This document shows positions 36,871-48,319 of a stretch of DNA of 64,000 bases, piece by piece. The stretch is from NCBI RefSeq assembly GCF_002878395.1, contig NC_061115.1, positions 55,763,034 to 55,827,033 on the forward strand, in the 5' to 3' direction. Position 1 is the first letter of the stretch. Each line of letters begins with the position of its first letter. This stretch comes from Capsicum annuum (lineage: Eukaryota; Streptophyta; Magnoliopsida; Solanales; Solanaceae). A program made the translations under genes and the position numbers. Under the pieces are notes generated by a model. The model saw only the letters and a list, made by a program, of their open reading frames with translations, was not told where the DNA came from and ran no database searches.

Positions 36871-37849
36871 GTATGTTTACCTAAACATTACTAACATCAT
36901 CAAAATTTCTAACATCATCAACGTTTTTAATAGCCAACTAGCCAACAAATAAACAACTAATAAATATGCAAAATACGGTCTGTTTCTTTTGGTGCGAACT
37001 TGGTCCTTGCCTTGGTGGATCGTCATTCTCATTAAAGTAGCTATTCTCTGCTTTTTTAGATCCGTACTTGCCCAAAAGACTAGCATATCTCAGACAATGG
37101 TATTGAGCATCAATACCCGAAGATGAAATGCCTAATCCCTCACTCAGATACTCAGCATAGACATCTAAAAATATACCACAATCCCTGCATAGCAATTACT
37201 AATTTAATTAAAAACACCAATATACACGTATACGCTAATGAAAATAATTAAAAAAGTAATGTAATACGTACAAACTTTCACTATCTTGTTGTGCTATCTC
37301 AGATACATCTTCCACTTGGAATGGATCATGTTCAGTCTTTCCCTTGTAGGATTCCAGTGCAGTTCAGTCAGTGGGTATCTTTTTCTCAAAAAATTCACTG
37401 TACTGAAGGTAAGTCGAAATCATTACAACCAACTTTTCAATCTCACTTGTTTGTGTTCTTTTTCGTGAAGAGGCCATTGAATCATACGCACGAATGCATC
37501 GATCCTTTAAAGAAATGACTGTCAATATCCAGTGAAAGGCACCGTCACAGTTAATGGGGACAAAGACTTATTAACCGGATGTCAAGGCTGACCTGTGCAT
37601 GTAGTCAATCCCTTGATGGTGTTAATCAATGGCATCTCCATATCAGCAACCTCATCGGTCCTTGCAGATGTATCTTGAGTTGCAAGTGCCTTACCAACAT
37701 CAGCATTATAGTAATTCACATATGCCTTATCGATATACACTTTGAAAAAGCAATCTGTGGTAGTGTATCTGTTGGTTGAAAAATTCTTATTCTTGTACTT
37801 ATTTCTCAAGTAGTACATAATGACATCCAAATGTTGTTCAAATTGTAAT

Positions 37850-38815
37850 CAAATGGAATATATGTTATAACATGCAATTGTAATAATTATTACTGAGATA
37901 CAAATTAAAATATTTATGTATCTAATGTTATTAAAGGAAAAATAAAGGTAATTGAAAGAGAAACAAATGAACAAGATACATATTCATATAGAATGATACA
38001 TGTTTTATTATTATGTATCTAATACAAATTACATTTGGCTAAAACATCCCAAAGATCTTTACTCGCAGTAAATCATCAAATTTGACAGAAACAAGTTCCT
38101 TTTACATGATATTTAGCTTAAACAATTCTTCTAACTTGTGTAGTCAATGTAACAACCTCATGTTATAGACTTCAATATATCATCATAGATATCATACAAT
38201 CCATAATGCATTTACCAATGAAAATCTACTTCAACAATATTTAAAGGAAAAATGAAGGTAATTGAAAGATCAACAGTTGAATAAGAAACATATTAATATA
38301 TGATGATACATCTTTTGTTATCATGTATCTAGTAAAACATAAGAACAGAATAAAAAACTCTACATCTATACTGCAGCAAATAATCAAAATTGACAAAAAC
38401 AAGTTGCTTTGCATGCTTTTTAGATTAAAGAATTCATCTAACTTATACAGTCAATCTAAAAACCTCATGTTATAGACTTTAATACATCATATATATATCA
38501 TACAATTCGAAATGCAAATATTAATGAAAATGTAGTTTCATGATGTCACAATTTGAGATTTTGAATATCCATTATGAAAATACCTCATCATTTCAGTACT
38601 TGTTTTGTTGATACATTAGGTAGAACCAGTTCTTAAATTTTGTAAAAGCAACTACGAAATCTAGTTGACGAAATTCAAGATTTGAACATTTAACCTTGTA
38701 GTGATCGTCTTTATCTTTCCCGTAACATAATAGTACAATGGATTTTAAAAAAAAGTAGTGAATGGTATATTACTTTTGAATTTAGAATAAGAAAATTGTG
38801 AAATTACTTTTTCAT
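37850..38815 (-). repeat. 310-bp tandem repeat in a DUF1985-Ulp1 intron
   Basis: AAAGGAAAAATAAAGGTAAT at about 37933 recurs (one base changed) at about 38243. Units share AACAAGTT, CCTCATGTTATAGACTT and several GATACAT/ATGTATC words. No exon recognised inside. Confidence 0.8.
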
Positions 38816-39079
38816 GTGTTGCTTGTAAAGGCCTTCATTAATCCATTCTTCAAAAACATCCATCTCTTCATTTGGTGAATCCTCAATAATGTCATAACCT
38901 TTAAATGGGTATTTTTTTGCTCTGTAGAATTCAACTTTCCTTTCCTTTAGAACTTGATCTAACATGAGTCAAAAAAGGAGAATGGTAAATCTTTTATGGC
39001 TTTCTTGAGCGTTGTGCAGGTGTCTTTTTAAATTCTGACATAACTTTTTTTGGCGTAGGGAAGGCATCTACAATTGTAG

Positions 39080-41442
39080 TGTAATGCCCCTAAATCTGGT
39101 CCCGAGACGTTACACGGTGCTCAAGACTATGGGTAGTCTCAAGCTAACCTTGTAAGCCTACTACTAAATCTATAACTCATATTAAGATAATTTAATTAGA
39201 TAGAAATGCTAAAATACTAAATCATATCAAAACTGTCTGAGATCAACTGAATATACTGTCTCGATAACTAGTACTGAAAGTCTGAATATAATAGCTAGTA
39301 GTCCGACAAGCCTCTACTACTAAATAACTAGAGAACCATTGGGACAAACCCCCAATTGACTCAGAATAAACTAAAAGTAACTATCAAATACTATAAAAGT
39401 TGGAAAATCTGGATATATGGACCCCCGAATCATGAGGACTCACCAATTATCGGGATGTAGATAGAGATACCCAAAATAACTTACTCTACTGATACTGAGC
39501 ACCTAAACCTACATTATGAGACAATGTAGCAAATAGACGTATATGTGGATCAATACTTTGAGGATGTACTGAGCATGTGGGAGTGAATGCATATGTAAAA
39601 GAAATGTTTCAATGTTATCAAGATTCGCAAAATATGCATGTTGCATGTAATGATTCACATGGCTTGAATAACTGAAATTTGAAAATCATAGATCATGAGT
39701 AATAAAATATACTACGTATATCTGGTGAGCCACCACATTTAAGGTCCAAAAGCTGAACTGTTATCTGTCATTCTTTTCTGTTAAACTGTTGGAAAATTTA
39801 GTCAAAAGTTGTTTATTTACTTTTACTAGTAGGAAAATACTTTAAAAACTATTCTAAAAGTTTTTACTATTGGGGAGGTTCTTCTAACCGACATAAATCA
39901 TGCGAGCTACTATAGAGTCCAACGTCTCATTCCCCTAAGGGGAAATCCTCACGTTGGGAGAGGTGTCATACTCTTGCTAGGGAGTATAACCTGAGTTAAG
40001 TGATCACATCGATAACTATCATCCATATAAAAATGGGAATACTGAATCTATACCTGCATTGGCCCGCAGTTCTAAAAAAGTAGGATGCGCTAAACCCACA
40101 CTTTCCTCTCGATGCTAAATACTACTCCCTTTAGCTGTATGCTCATTCTGTAGGAAATCCACTTTTAAAAGTCATAATATTTCATACTGAAAGCTAACTG
40201 TGCAACTGTTCATTCAAAACTAAATTTAAGCTGTAAAGTGGATTTCATATCTTAGTTAAAGATCAAAAGATCAAATCTTTATTCAAAGCTGTCTATAAAC
40301 ATATCATAAGATACATAAAAGCATAATCATTCTTAAAATAACAATATTCAACTAGGGCTTAGTAACATATGCATCAATTTCATGTTAAATCATCATAAAG
40401 TTCATGCTTGATAATGAAAATATTCATAATTCAACTCAAAATCTGGAAAATATAGTCACACGCATGAATTTACGAAAGTAAACATGTAATTCAACACCCA
40501 ATTTACTTGAAATCTCAAAATTTTCAATAAACAACAAATGGGTATGAACCCTAAATTGAAATTCATGTAAAATCATGGGAATACATAATTAAAAACTAAT
40601 TTTTGAACACAAGGATGAAAGATTTATTCTTGTTCAAAACCCCACAAACCTTAATTGATGAACTAGATGAGAAGCTTGAACTTGAATCCCTATTGTTCTT
40701 TGGAAGATGATGTCTTGAATGCCTTGGATTAAAAATCTTGAACCTTGGGTTAATTTGGAAAAAGAATGGTGGAATCTATGGCTTTCTTGGGGGCTAAGTT
40801 TTGAGGTTATAGGGTTTTCTTGAGAGAGAATTGATGAAAAACATTCATAATATGCTTAGAATACGCTTGATTATATGTTATTCACGACATGGGGCTTGGG
40901 AATTGACTAAATTGCCCTTTTAAAATTTAACTCGGACATTGTAAATCCCGATTTAGCCACCCACCGCGATACACCACTATCACAGTGGCTTACTGGAAAA
41001 GAAACAATTAGAAAATTGGGCTCCAGCGCGATGAGGGCTAATCACGGTGCCCTACTAGATACGGGACGAACACGATTTTACTCATCACTGCGACGCGGTG
41101 AAATCACGTCGTCTCACTGAAAAAAGATGAATGGGAACTGGAGTCTCTCCTCAACGCAGGATAATCGCGTTGCTTCACTGAAATCAGACAATTGGGATTT
41201 CGTCCTTCACCATACGCGGTGCTTATCAAAATGACATACTATTTTACTAAAAATACCATAACTTCTTAATTGAATATCGGATTAAGGAGAAATTAGTATC
41301 GTTGAAAATCTGGTTCAATAATCTACAACTTGGTGGGTCTATAGCTAGAAAGTTCTGCATCTATAAAGAGTTATTCATTTTTTAAGCAAACCCTTGACAT
41401 TCTAGGAGCTAAATTGGGCTAGGAAAATTATAGGGTATTACA
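39080..41442 (-). repeat. Element E 3' LTR
   Basis: Starts TGTAATGCCCC on + and ends GGTATTACA. It aligns throughout with 45999-48319. At 40955-41225 it has a tandem block with CACCGCGA, GACGCGGTG and CACTG words at a step of roughly 55-60 bp, holding one unit more than the other LTR. Confidence 0.85.
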
Positions 41443-41556
41443 TTATCTCCCCCTTGGGAACATTCGTTCTCGAATGAGACTAATTAAGTTGAAGATACTG
41501 AAGGGTTAAGGCTATAAGATAATTAGGCACAACTGAAGCATAACTAAATTGATTTT

Positions 41557-42184
41557 TCAAATGCAAGAACTATCGGATGAATGGCTATAAAAGCTGAAAC
41601 TTAGAATGAAAAGAGATGATCTGAGAAAACTTGATCCCTTATACTGAATCTGAATCTGCGGTGAAAAGATGAGAGTACTTGGTCCGCATGTCCGCATGTC
41701 CGCTTCTGGTTCCCAAGTGGCTCCCTCAACGGATTGATTCCACCAAAGGACTTTGACCAAGAGAACTTCTTGTTCCTTAGTCTACGAATCTGGAGATCAA
41801 GGATCTCAACTGGAATCTCTTCATACGAGAAACTATCATGAATATCTGTGCACTCTAAGGGTACTACAACCACTGGATCACCAATACATTTCTTTAGTAA
41901 GGACACATAGAATACAGAATGAACGAATGATAAGTCTGTAGGCAGCTCAAGCTTATAAGCCACCTTCCCGACACGGCTCAATATTCTGAAAGGGCCAACA
42001 TAGCGGGGACTAAGCTTCCCCTTTTTTCCAAATCTCTTTAATCCCTTCATGGGTGACACTTTCAAATAAAATAAGTCATCAACTTCAAACTCAAGATCTC
42101 TTCTCCTCATATCCACATATGATTTCTGACGACTCTGAGTTGTTTTCAACCTTTCTCGAATCAACTGAACTTTCTCTATAGCTT
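41557..42184 (-). pseudogene. Element E integrase C-terminus and chromodomain
   Basis: An open stretch (42164-41601, -) carries the integrase C-terminal domain: [47 protein letters not shown] and [12 protein letters not shown], then [13 protein letters not shown]. The chromodomain follows in a shifted frame (41760 onward): [20 protein letters not shown]. One frameshift near 41750 separates the two. Such domains bind histone marks of heterochromatin in chromoviruses; residues needed for that (W, W, E) are visible but function is not claimed. Confidence 0.8.
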
Positions 42185-42900
42185 ATAACACTACATATGG
42201 CCCTAACAATGCAGCTTCACCCACTTTGAACCAACCGATAGGTGACCTACATCTTCTCCATAAAGAGCCTCAAACGGGGCCATCCGAATACTAACATGAT
42301 AACTATTGTTGTAGGCAAATTCAATCAGCGATAAATGCTCATCCTAACTACCCTTAAAATCAAGCACACATGCCCTAAACAATATCCTCTAGAGTCTGAA
42401 TGGTCCTCTCTGCCTGAACATCTATTTGAGGATGAAAATCTAAACTAAGATGAACTTGGGTACCAAGGCCCTTCTGAAAGGCCTTCCAAAAATGAGAGGT
42501 AAAGGAACTATCTAAGATGGGCTGAGATGATAGACAAAGGAACTCCATGCAACCTAACCAAATCTCTAATATACAGCTTATCATATTCTTCAGCTGAGTA
42601 GGACGTATGAACTGGTAGAAAATGGGCTGAAACTAGGGAAAATTTTACACTGCTCTGAACCCAAACACTACCCTCAGCTGAATCAACTAAACCAACACCC
42701 AGTCTAGCCAATTGATGAACTTCTCATACTAACTCCTTCTTATCACACTCCACATGAGCAACAATACCTATGGACAGTCTATTAAGGGTGTCTACCATAA
42801 CATTGGCCTTGCCCGAATGATATAAAACACTTATGTCATAATCCTTCAACAATTATAACCACCTTCTCTGACGAGATTCAACTTTCTCTGCGTAAATACA
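42185..42900 (-). pseudogene. Element E integrase, internally deleted
   Basis: The piece 42711-42508 joins pre-integrase sequence (LGVGLVDSAEGSVWVQ) directly to SAHFLPV--SYSAEEYDKLYI, which lies well inside the integrase core. The HHCC zinc-binding region and the first catalytic Asp are therefore missing. At the second Asp position the frame reads SIISAH instead of the expected Asp. The downstream Glu region survives in another frame (FHPQIDVQAERTIQTLED, 42440-42375). Element E could not integrate with this protein. Confidence 0.7.
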
Positions 42901-44090
42901 TACTACAAACTTTTATGGTCTGTGAACACATCAACGTGTACCCTATAAAAATAGTGTCTCTATATTTTCAAGGAAAACACAACGATAGCTAATTCAAGAT
43001 TATGAGTAGGATAATTCTTTTTGTGAGGCTTAAGCTGTCTAGAGGAATAGGCTATAACCTTACCTCTTTGCATCAAAGCACATTCCAAACCAACTCTAGA
43101 GGCATCACAATACACAATGAACCTATCTGTACCATCACGTAATGCTAAGACTGGGGTTAAAGTGAGTCGAGTGTTCAACTCCTGAAAACTCTTCTCACAA
43201 GAATCTGACCACTAAAACTTAACTTTCTTCTGAGTCAATAGGGTCATAGGAGACACAATGGATGAAAACCCCTCAACAAACTATCTATAATAGCTAGCTA
43301 AACTCGGGAAACTTCTAATGTTAGATGGAGAAATAGGTCTAGGCCAGCTTGTTACCGCTTCTATTTTTTGGGTATCAACTCTAATGTCATCACTAGAAAT
43401 AATATGATCAAGAAAAGCTACGGACCTTAGACAAAATTCACACTTGTTGAATTTGGCAAACAGCTGGTGATCTCTAGGAGTTTGCAACATAATTTTAAGA
43501 TGGTCTGCATGATCATCCTCACTACGGGAATATACAAGGATATCATTAATAAAGACTATGACAAACATGTCTAGGTACTATTTGAACACACGGTTCATTA
43601 AGTCCATGAACGCTGCTGGAGCATTTATAGTCTGAAGGACATGACTAGAAATTCAAAATGACCATAACGGGTTTTGAAAGCTATCTTGGGAATATCACAT
43701 TCCCTTACTCTAAGCTGATGAAAGCCGAATCTAAGGTCTATCTTGGAGAAATAACTTACGCCTTGGAGTTGATCAAATAAATCATCAATTTGGGGGAGGG
43801 GATATCTGTTTTTAACTGTGACTTTATTCAGCTGACGATAATTAATGCACATTTGCAAAGAATCATCTTTCTTACGCACGAATAGGACGGAAGTGCCCTA
43901 TAGAGAAACACTAGGCCTTATGAAACCCTTATCTATGAGGTCTTTTAGTTGCTCTTTCAACTCTGTAAGCTCGGCAGGAGCCATACGATATGGAGGAATA
44001 GAGATGGGCTGAGTATCAAGAAGAAGATCAACTCTAAATTCTATTTCCCTATCGGGAGGTACACCTAGCAATTCTTCGGGAAACACATCA
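42901..44090 (-). pseudogene. Element E reverse transcriptase and RNase H, broken
   Basis: RT pieces are 44086-43898 ([19 protein letters not shown]), 43879-43625 ([35 protein letters not shown]) and 43568-43281. In the last, the catalytic loop reads FVIVFINDILVYS: the first Asp of FIDD is Asn, a G-to-A change on the coding strand. RNase H (43178-42960) has [19 protein letters not shown] and NLELAIVVF, with the Asp and Glu kept. Frame breaks separate RT blocks near 43890 and 43600. Confidence 0.85.
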
Positions 44091-44269
44091 AGAAATTCAT
44101 TAACTATCCGGACTGACTGAACTGTTGGAGTCTCAGACTTAGTGTCCTTGACTCAAACTAGATGATAGATACACTCTTTAGATATCAACTTTCTAGCTTT
44201 AAGATATAATAAGAAATGACTCTAGAAGATACTGAATTGGCTTTCCACTCAAAAACTAGCTCATCAGGA

Positions 44270-44850
44270 AACTAAAATTTCACCACTCGGATGCAATGAT
44301 CTATGGATGCATAACAAGAATGGAGAAAATCCATACCCAGAATAAGGTTAAAGTCGACCATATCTAATTCTATCAAATCTGCTAACATGACCTTATGAAG
44401 GACGGTAATGGGACACTTCCTATAGACTTGTTTGTCAACAACTGACTCACCTACTAGAGTAGAAACCAAGAAGGGCTCAGGAATCTTTTCAGGACCTATT
44501 TCAAAATTCACTGTGACTAGTGGGGTCACATAAGAGAAACTCAACCCGGGGTCTAACAACACATAAACATCAAGATGAAAGACAAGAAACATACTAATAA
44601 CAATATCAAAGGAGCTCTCCCGCTCTAAATACGATGGTAAAACATAGAACCAATTCTGGCGCTGACCACTACCGATATTGGATGATGTATCTTGAGAAGG
44701 GGTTGGGCGACCTATATGAGATGATGCACTAGTAGCTTGAGTCTTAGGACGGATATCCTGGCTTTCTTGTTTAGCATACGGGTACTCTTTAATACTAGGC
44801 CCAACTAGCCACAACCAAAACAACCTTTCTGACCCAACAAGCACTCACCA
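44270..44850 (-). pseudogene. Element E protease and zinc knuckle junction
   Basis: An open stretch of 190 residues (44844-44272, -) holds the retropepsin. LLDPGLSFSYVTP is the active-site loop with Asp and Gly, followed by STLVGESVVDKQVYRKCPI, DLIELDMVDFNLILGMDFLHSCYASID. This follows the Cys-rich motif CTRCGKNHPGECLLGQKGCFGCG at about 44895-44825, after which comes a stop. The protease frame itself is long and unbroken, the best preserved part of element E. Confidence 0.75.
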
Positions 44851-45870
44851 GGATGATTCTTACCACATCTAGTACATAAAGGATAATTAGGCCTTCCACC
44901 CATACTATTATGAGATCTGGACATAGAACTTTTACTCCACTATTCTTGCTTAGTTCTGGGTGCAGGGGAACTAGCTGAAGATGGTGCTGACAAATGTGGA
45001 TGACTCTGAAATTGCAACTGATTTCCCCTTGCAAACCTTGACTGACCATACTTAAACTGCTTAGTTTTAGCCTTTTTATTTCCTCTATCTCTTCTCTTTA
45101 ACTTTTCTACCTCAATCTGTTGGGAATGAGTCATCAATCTATCAAGATTCATATCTCCAATAAGTATGGCAGTCCTACACTCCTTGACTACCAATCCAGA
45201 CAATCCAGTAACAAACTTATTCATACTAGACCTAGTATCAGCTATCAACTCAGGAGCATACATAGATAACTGGTTGAACTTAAGACAGTACTCCTTCACT
45301 GTCATTGAGCCCTAGGTTCATGAACTGCTCAATCTTGGTTTTCCGAAACTCACGTGGAACAAATCTATTTAGAAAAGCATCCAGAAACACCTGCCAACTC
45401 ATGGGAGCTGCATTTTCACCCCTACCTTTCTTTTACATAACAACCCAATCATAAGAAACATCCTTCAATCTATAAGAAGCTAATTCGATACTCTCCTCTT
45501 TAGTAACATGCATAACTTAGATAATCTTTTTTACCTCATTAAGATATAACCGTGCGCCAAATTTGAGCGGATTCATACTCATAAAGTCACTAAGTATGGC
45601 TAAAGCTAAATCACCCTTTTACTAACGTAGAACTGCATCCTGATTATTGTCTTGAACATTTATAGTCACAGCTTAGGCTAATGCCTGAAAGGCAGCATGA
45701 AATTTGGCATGAGACACATTCTCATTCAGAGGATCAACAGGTTAGGGTGGAAGGTTATCATTTCTACAGGCTTTATCTATGTGAGGAGGCAAATTCTACC
45801 ATGAAAGAGCATGCATTAATAGCTGATAGAGAGTTGTAAGCACGATTAACTATGAAAGAAAAAAGATGAT
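44851..45870 (-). pseudogene. Element E gag, broken
   Basis: From the right: FQALA (about 45700), DFMSMNPLKFGAR, then IIQVMHVTKEESIELASYRLKDVSYDW, NAAPMSWQVFLDAFLNRFVPREFR, and the open piece 45305-44940 (MTVKEYCLKFNQLSMYAPELI, MNKFVTGLSG). The zinc knuckle follows. This is a typical capsid of the element's clade. A Trp after VVM is a stop, and a frameshift lies near 45300. No initiation codon is assigned. Confidence 0.75.
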
Positions 45871-45982
45871 TTCCTAAAACATCCTGTAGCCTTTTGCTCA
45901 TAAATCTGGCATGCCTCACACCCATGATCAAGACTCTATGTAATGCGGCTTGTCTGACTCCCTAGGAATCTCTAAACCTTAG

Positions 45983-45994
45983 GCTCTAATACCA
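45983..45994 (-). other. Element E primer binding site
   Basis: The - strand reads TGGTATTAGAGC, one mismatch from the complement of the initiator Met tRNA 3' end. It lies 4 bases inside the LTR edge at 45999. Confidence 0.8.
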
Positions 45995-45998
45995 AGTC

Positions 45999-48319
45999 TA
46001 TAACGCCCCAAAACCTAATCCCGAGATGTTACACGATGCTCAAACCTACGGGTAGTCTCAAGCTAACCCTATAAGCCTTCTACTAAATCTATAACCTATA
46101 TTAAGATAATTTAATCAGATAGAAATGCTAAAATACTGAATCATATCAAAACTGTCTGAGATCAACTGAATATACTGTCTCGATAACTAGTACTGAAAGT
46201 CTAAATATAATAATAGCTAGTAGTCCGGCAAGCCTCTACTACTAAGAAACTAGACAGCCAATGGAACAAACCCCTAACTAACTCAGAATAAACTGAAAAT
46301 AACTATCAAATACTATGAAAGATGGAAAATCTGGATAAATAGGCCCTCGAACCATGAGAACTCACCAACTATCGGGATGTAGATAGAGATGCCCGAAATG
46401 ACTCACGCTGCTGAGACCAAGCACTTGAATTAATATTATGAGACAATGTAGCAAATAGACGTGTATGTAGATCAATACTTTGAGGATGTACTAAACATGC
46501 GGGGGTGAATGCATAAGTAAAATAAATGTTTCAATGTTATCAAGATTCATAAAATATGCATGCTGTATATAATGACTCACATGGCTTGGATAACTGAAAG
46601 TTGAAAATCATAGATCATGAATAATAAAACATATGTAAATCTGGTGAGCCACCATATTTAAGGTCTAAAAGCTGAACTATTATCTATCATTCTTTTTTGT
46701 TAAACTATAGGAAAATTTAGTCAAAAACTGTTTATTTACTTTTACTAGTAGGAAAATACTTTAAAAACTATTCTAAAAGTTTTTACTATTGGGGAGGTTT
46801 TTCTAACCGACATAAATCATGCGAGCTATTATGGAGGCCAGCGTCTCATTCCCCTAAGGGAAAAACCTCACATTGGGAGAGGTGTCATACTCTTGCTAGG
46901 GAGTATAACCTGAGTTAAGTGATCACATCGATAACTATCATCCATATAAAAATGGGAATACTGAATCTATACCTGCATTGGCCCGTAGTTCTAAAAAAGT
47001 AGGATACGCTAAACCCACACTTTCTGCTCGGTGCTAAATACTACTCCCTTTAACTGCATGCTCATTCTGTAGGAAATGCACTTTTAAAAGTCATAATATT
47101 TTATACTGAAAACTAACTGTGCAATTGTTCATTCAAAACTGAATTTAAGCTGTAAAGTGAATTTCATATCTTAGTTAAAGATCAAAAGATCAAGTCTTTA
47201 TTCAAAGCTGTCTATAGACATATCATAAGATACTTAAAAGTATAATCATTCTTGAAATAACAATATTCAACTAGCGCTTGATAACCCATGCATCAATTTC
47301 ATGTTAAATCATCATAAAGTTCATGCTTGATAATGAAAATATTCATAGTTCAACTCAAAATCTAGAAAATATAGTCACATGCATGAATTTACGAAAGTAA
47401 ACATGTAATTCAACACCCAATTTATTTGAAATCTCAAAATCTTCAATATACAATAAATTGGTATGAACCCTAAATTAAAATTAATGTAAGATCATGTGAA
47501 TTCTTAATTAAAAATTAATTTTGGGGCACAAGGATGAAAGATTTATTCTTGTTCAAAACCCCACATACCTTAATTGATGAACTAGATGAAGAAGCTTGAA
47601 CTTGAATCCCTATTGTGCTTTGGAAGATGATGTCTTGAATGACTTGGATTAAAAATCTTAAAACTTGGGTTAATTTGAAAAAAGAATGGTGGAACCTATG
47701 AATTTCTTGGGGGCTAAGTTTTGAGGTTATAGGGTTTTCTTGAGAGAGAATTGATGAAAAACATGCATAATATGCTTAGAATATGCTTGATTCTATGTTA
47801 TTCACGACTTGGGGCTTGGGTATTGACTAAATTACCCTTTTAAAATTTAATTCAAAAATAGTATATTTCAATTTGGCCACCCACCACAATTTGCCACTAT
47901 CGCGGTGGCTTACTAAAAAAGGGACAATTGGGTAATTGGGCTCCACCGCGATTTTACTCATCATCGCGACGCGGTGAAATCACATCATCTCACTAAAAAA
48001 AGATGAATGGGAATTGGAGTCTCTCTACAATGCAGCGTAATCACGTTGCTTCACTAGAATCGGATAATTGGTATTTCGTCCTTCACCGCGACGCAGTGCT
48101 TATTAAAATGTCATACTATTTTATTAAAAACACCATAACTTCTTTACCAAATATTGGATTAAGGTAAAATTAGTATCGTTGGAAAGCTGGTTCAATAATC
48201 GACAAATTGGTGGGTCTATAGCTGAAAATTTTTGCATCTATAAAGAGTTATTCATTTTTGAAGCTAAACATTGACATTCTAGGAGCTAAATTGGGCTAGT
48301 AAAAGTATGGGGTATTACA
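45999..48319 (-). repeat. Element E 5' LTR
   Basis: Starts TATAACGCCCC (TG changed to TA) and ends GGTATTACA. Compared with 39080-41442 it lacks about 43 bp of the CCGCGA block at 47940-47960. Otherwise alignable end to end, at a little over 90% by eye. Confidence 0.85.

Larger units (their letters stand above)
39080..48319 (-). mobile_element. Element E: chromodomain Ty3/gypsy element nested in the MULE
   Basis: LTRs of about 2.36 kb (39080-41442) and 2.32 kb (45999-48319) in direct orientation bound a - strand gag-protease-RT-RNase H-integrase-chromodomain order. A primer site for initiator Met tRNA (45983-45994) lies beside the right LTR and a polypurine tract (CTCCCCCTTGGG on +, 41448-41459) beside the left. 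Flanks are TGTAG and TGCGG, a 5-bp duplication with two transitions at best. It interrupts a coding exon of the DUF1985-Ulp1 gene. Tekay-like chromovirus by layout. Confidence 0.85.

Noticed and set aside
36231..38540. Regular repeats suggestive of a CRISPR-like array
   Set aside because: Units are 248-310 bp, AT-rich and in a plant transposon; no short repeat-spacer pattern.
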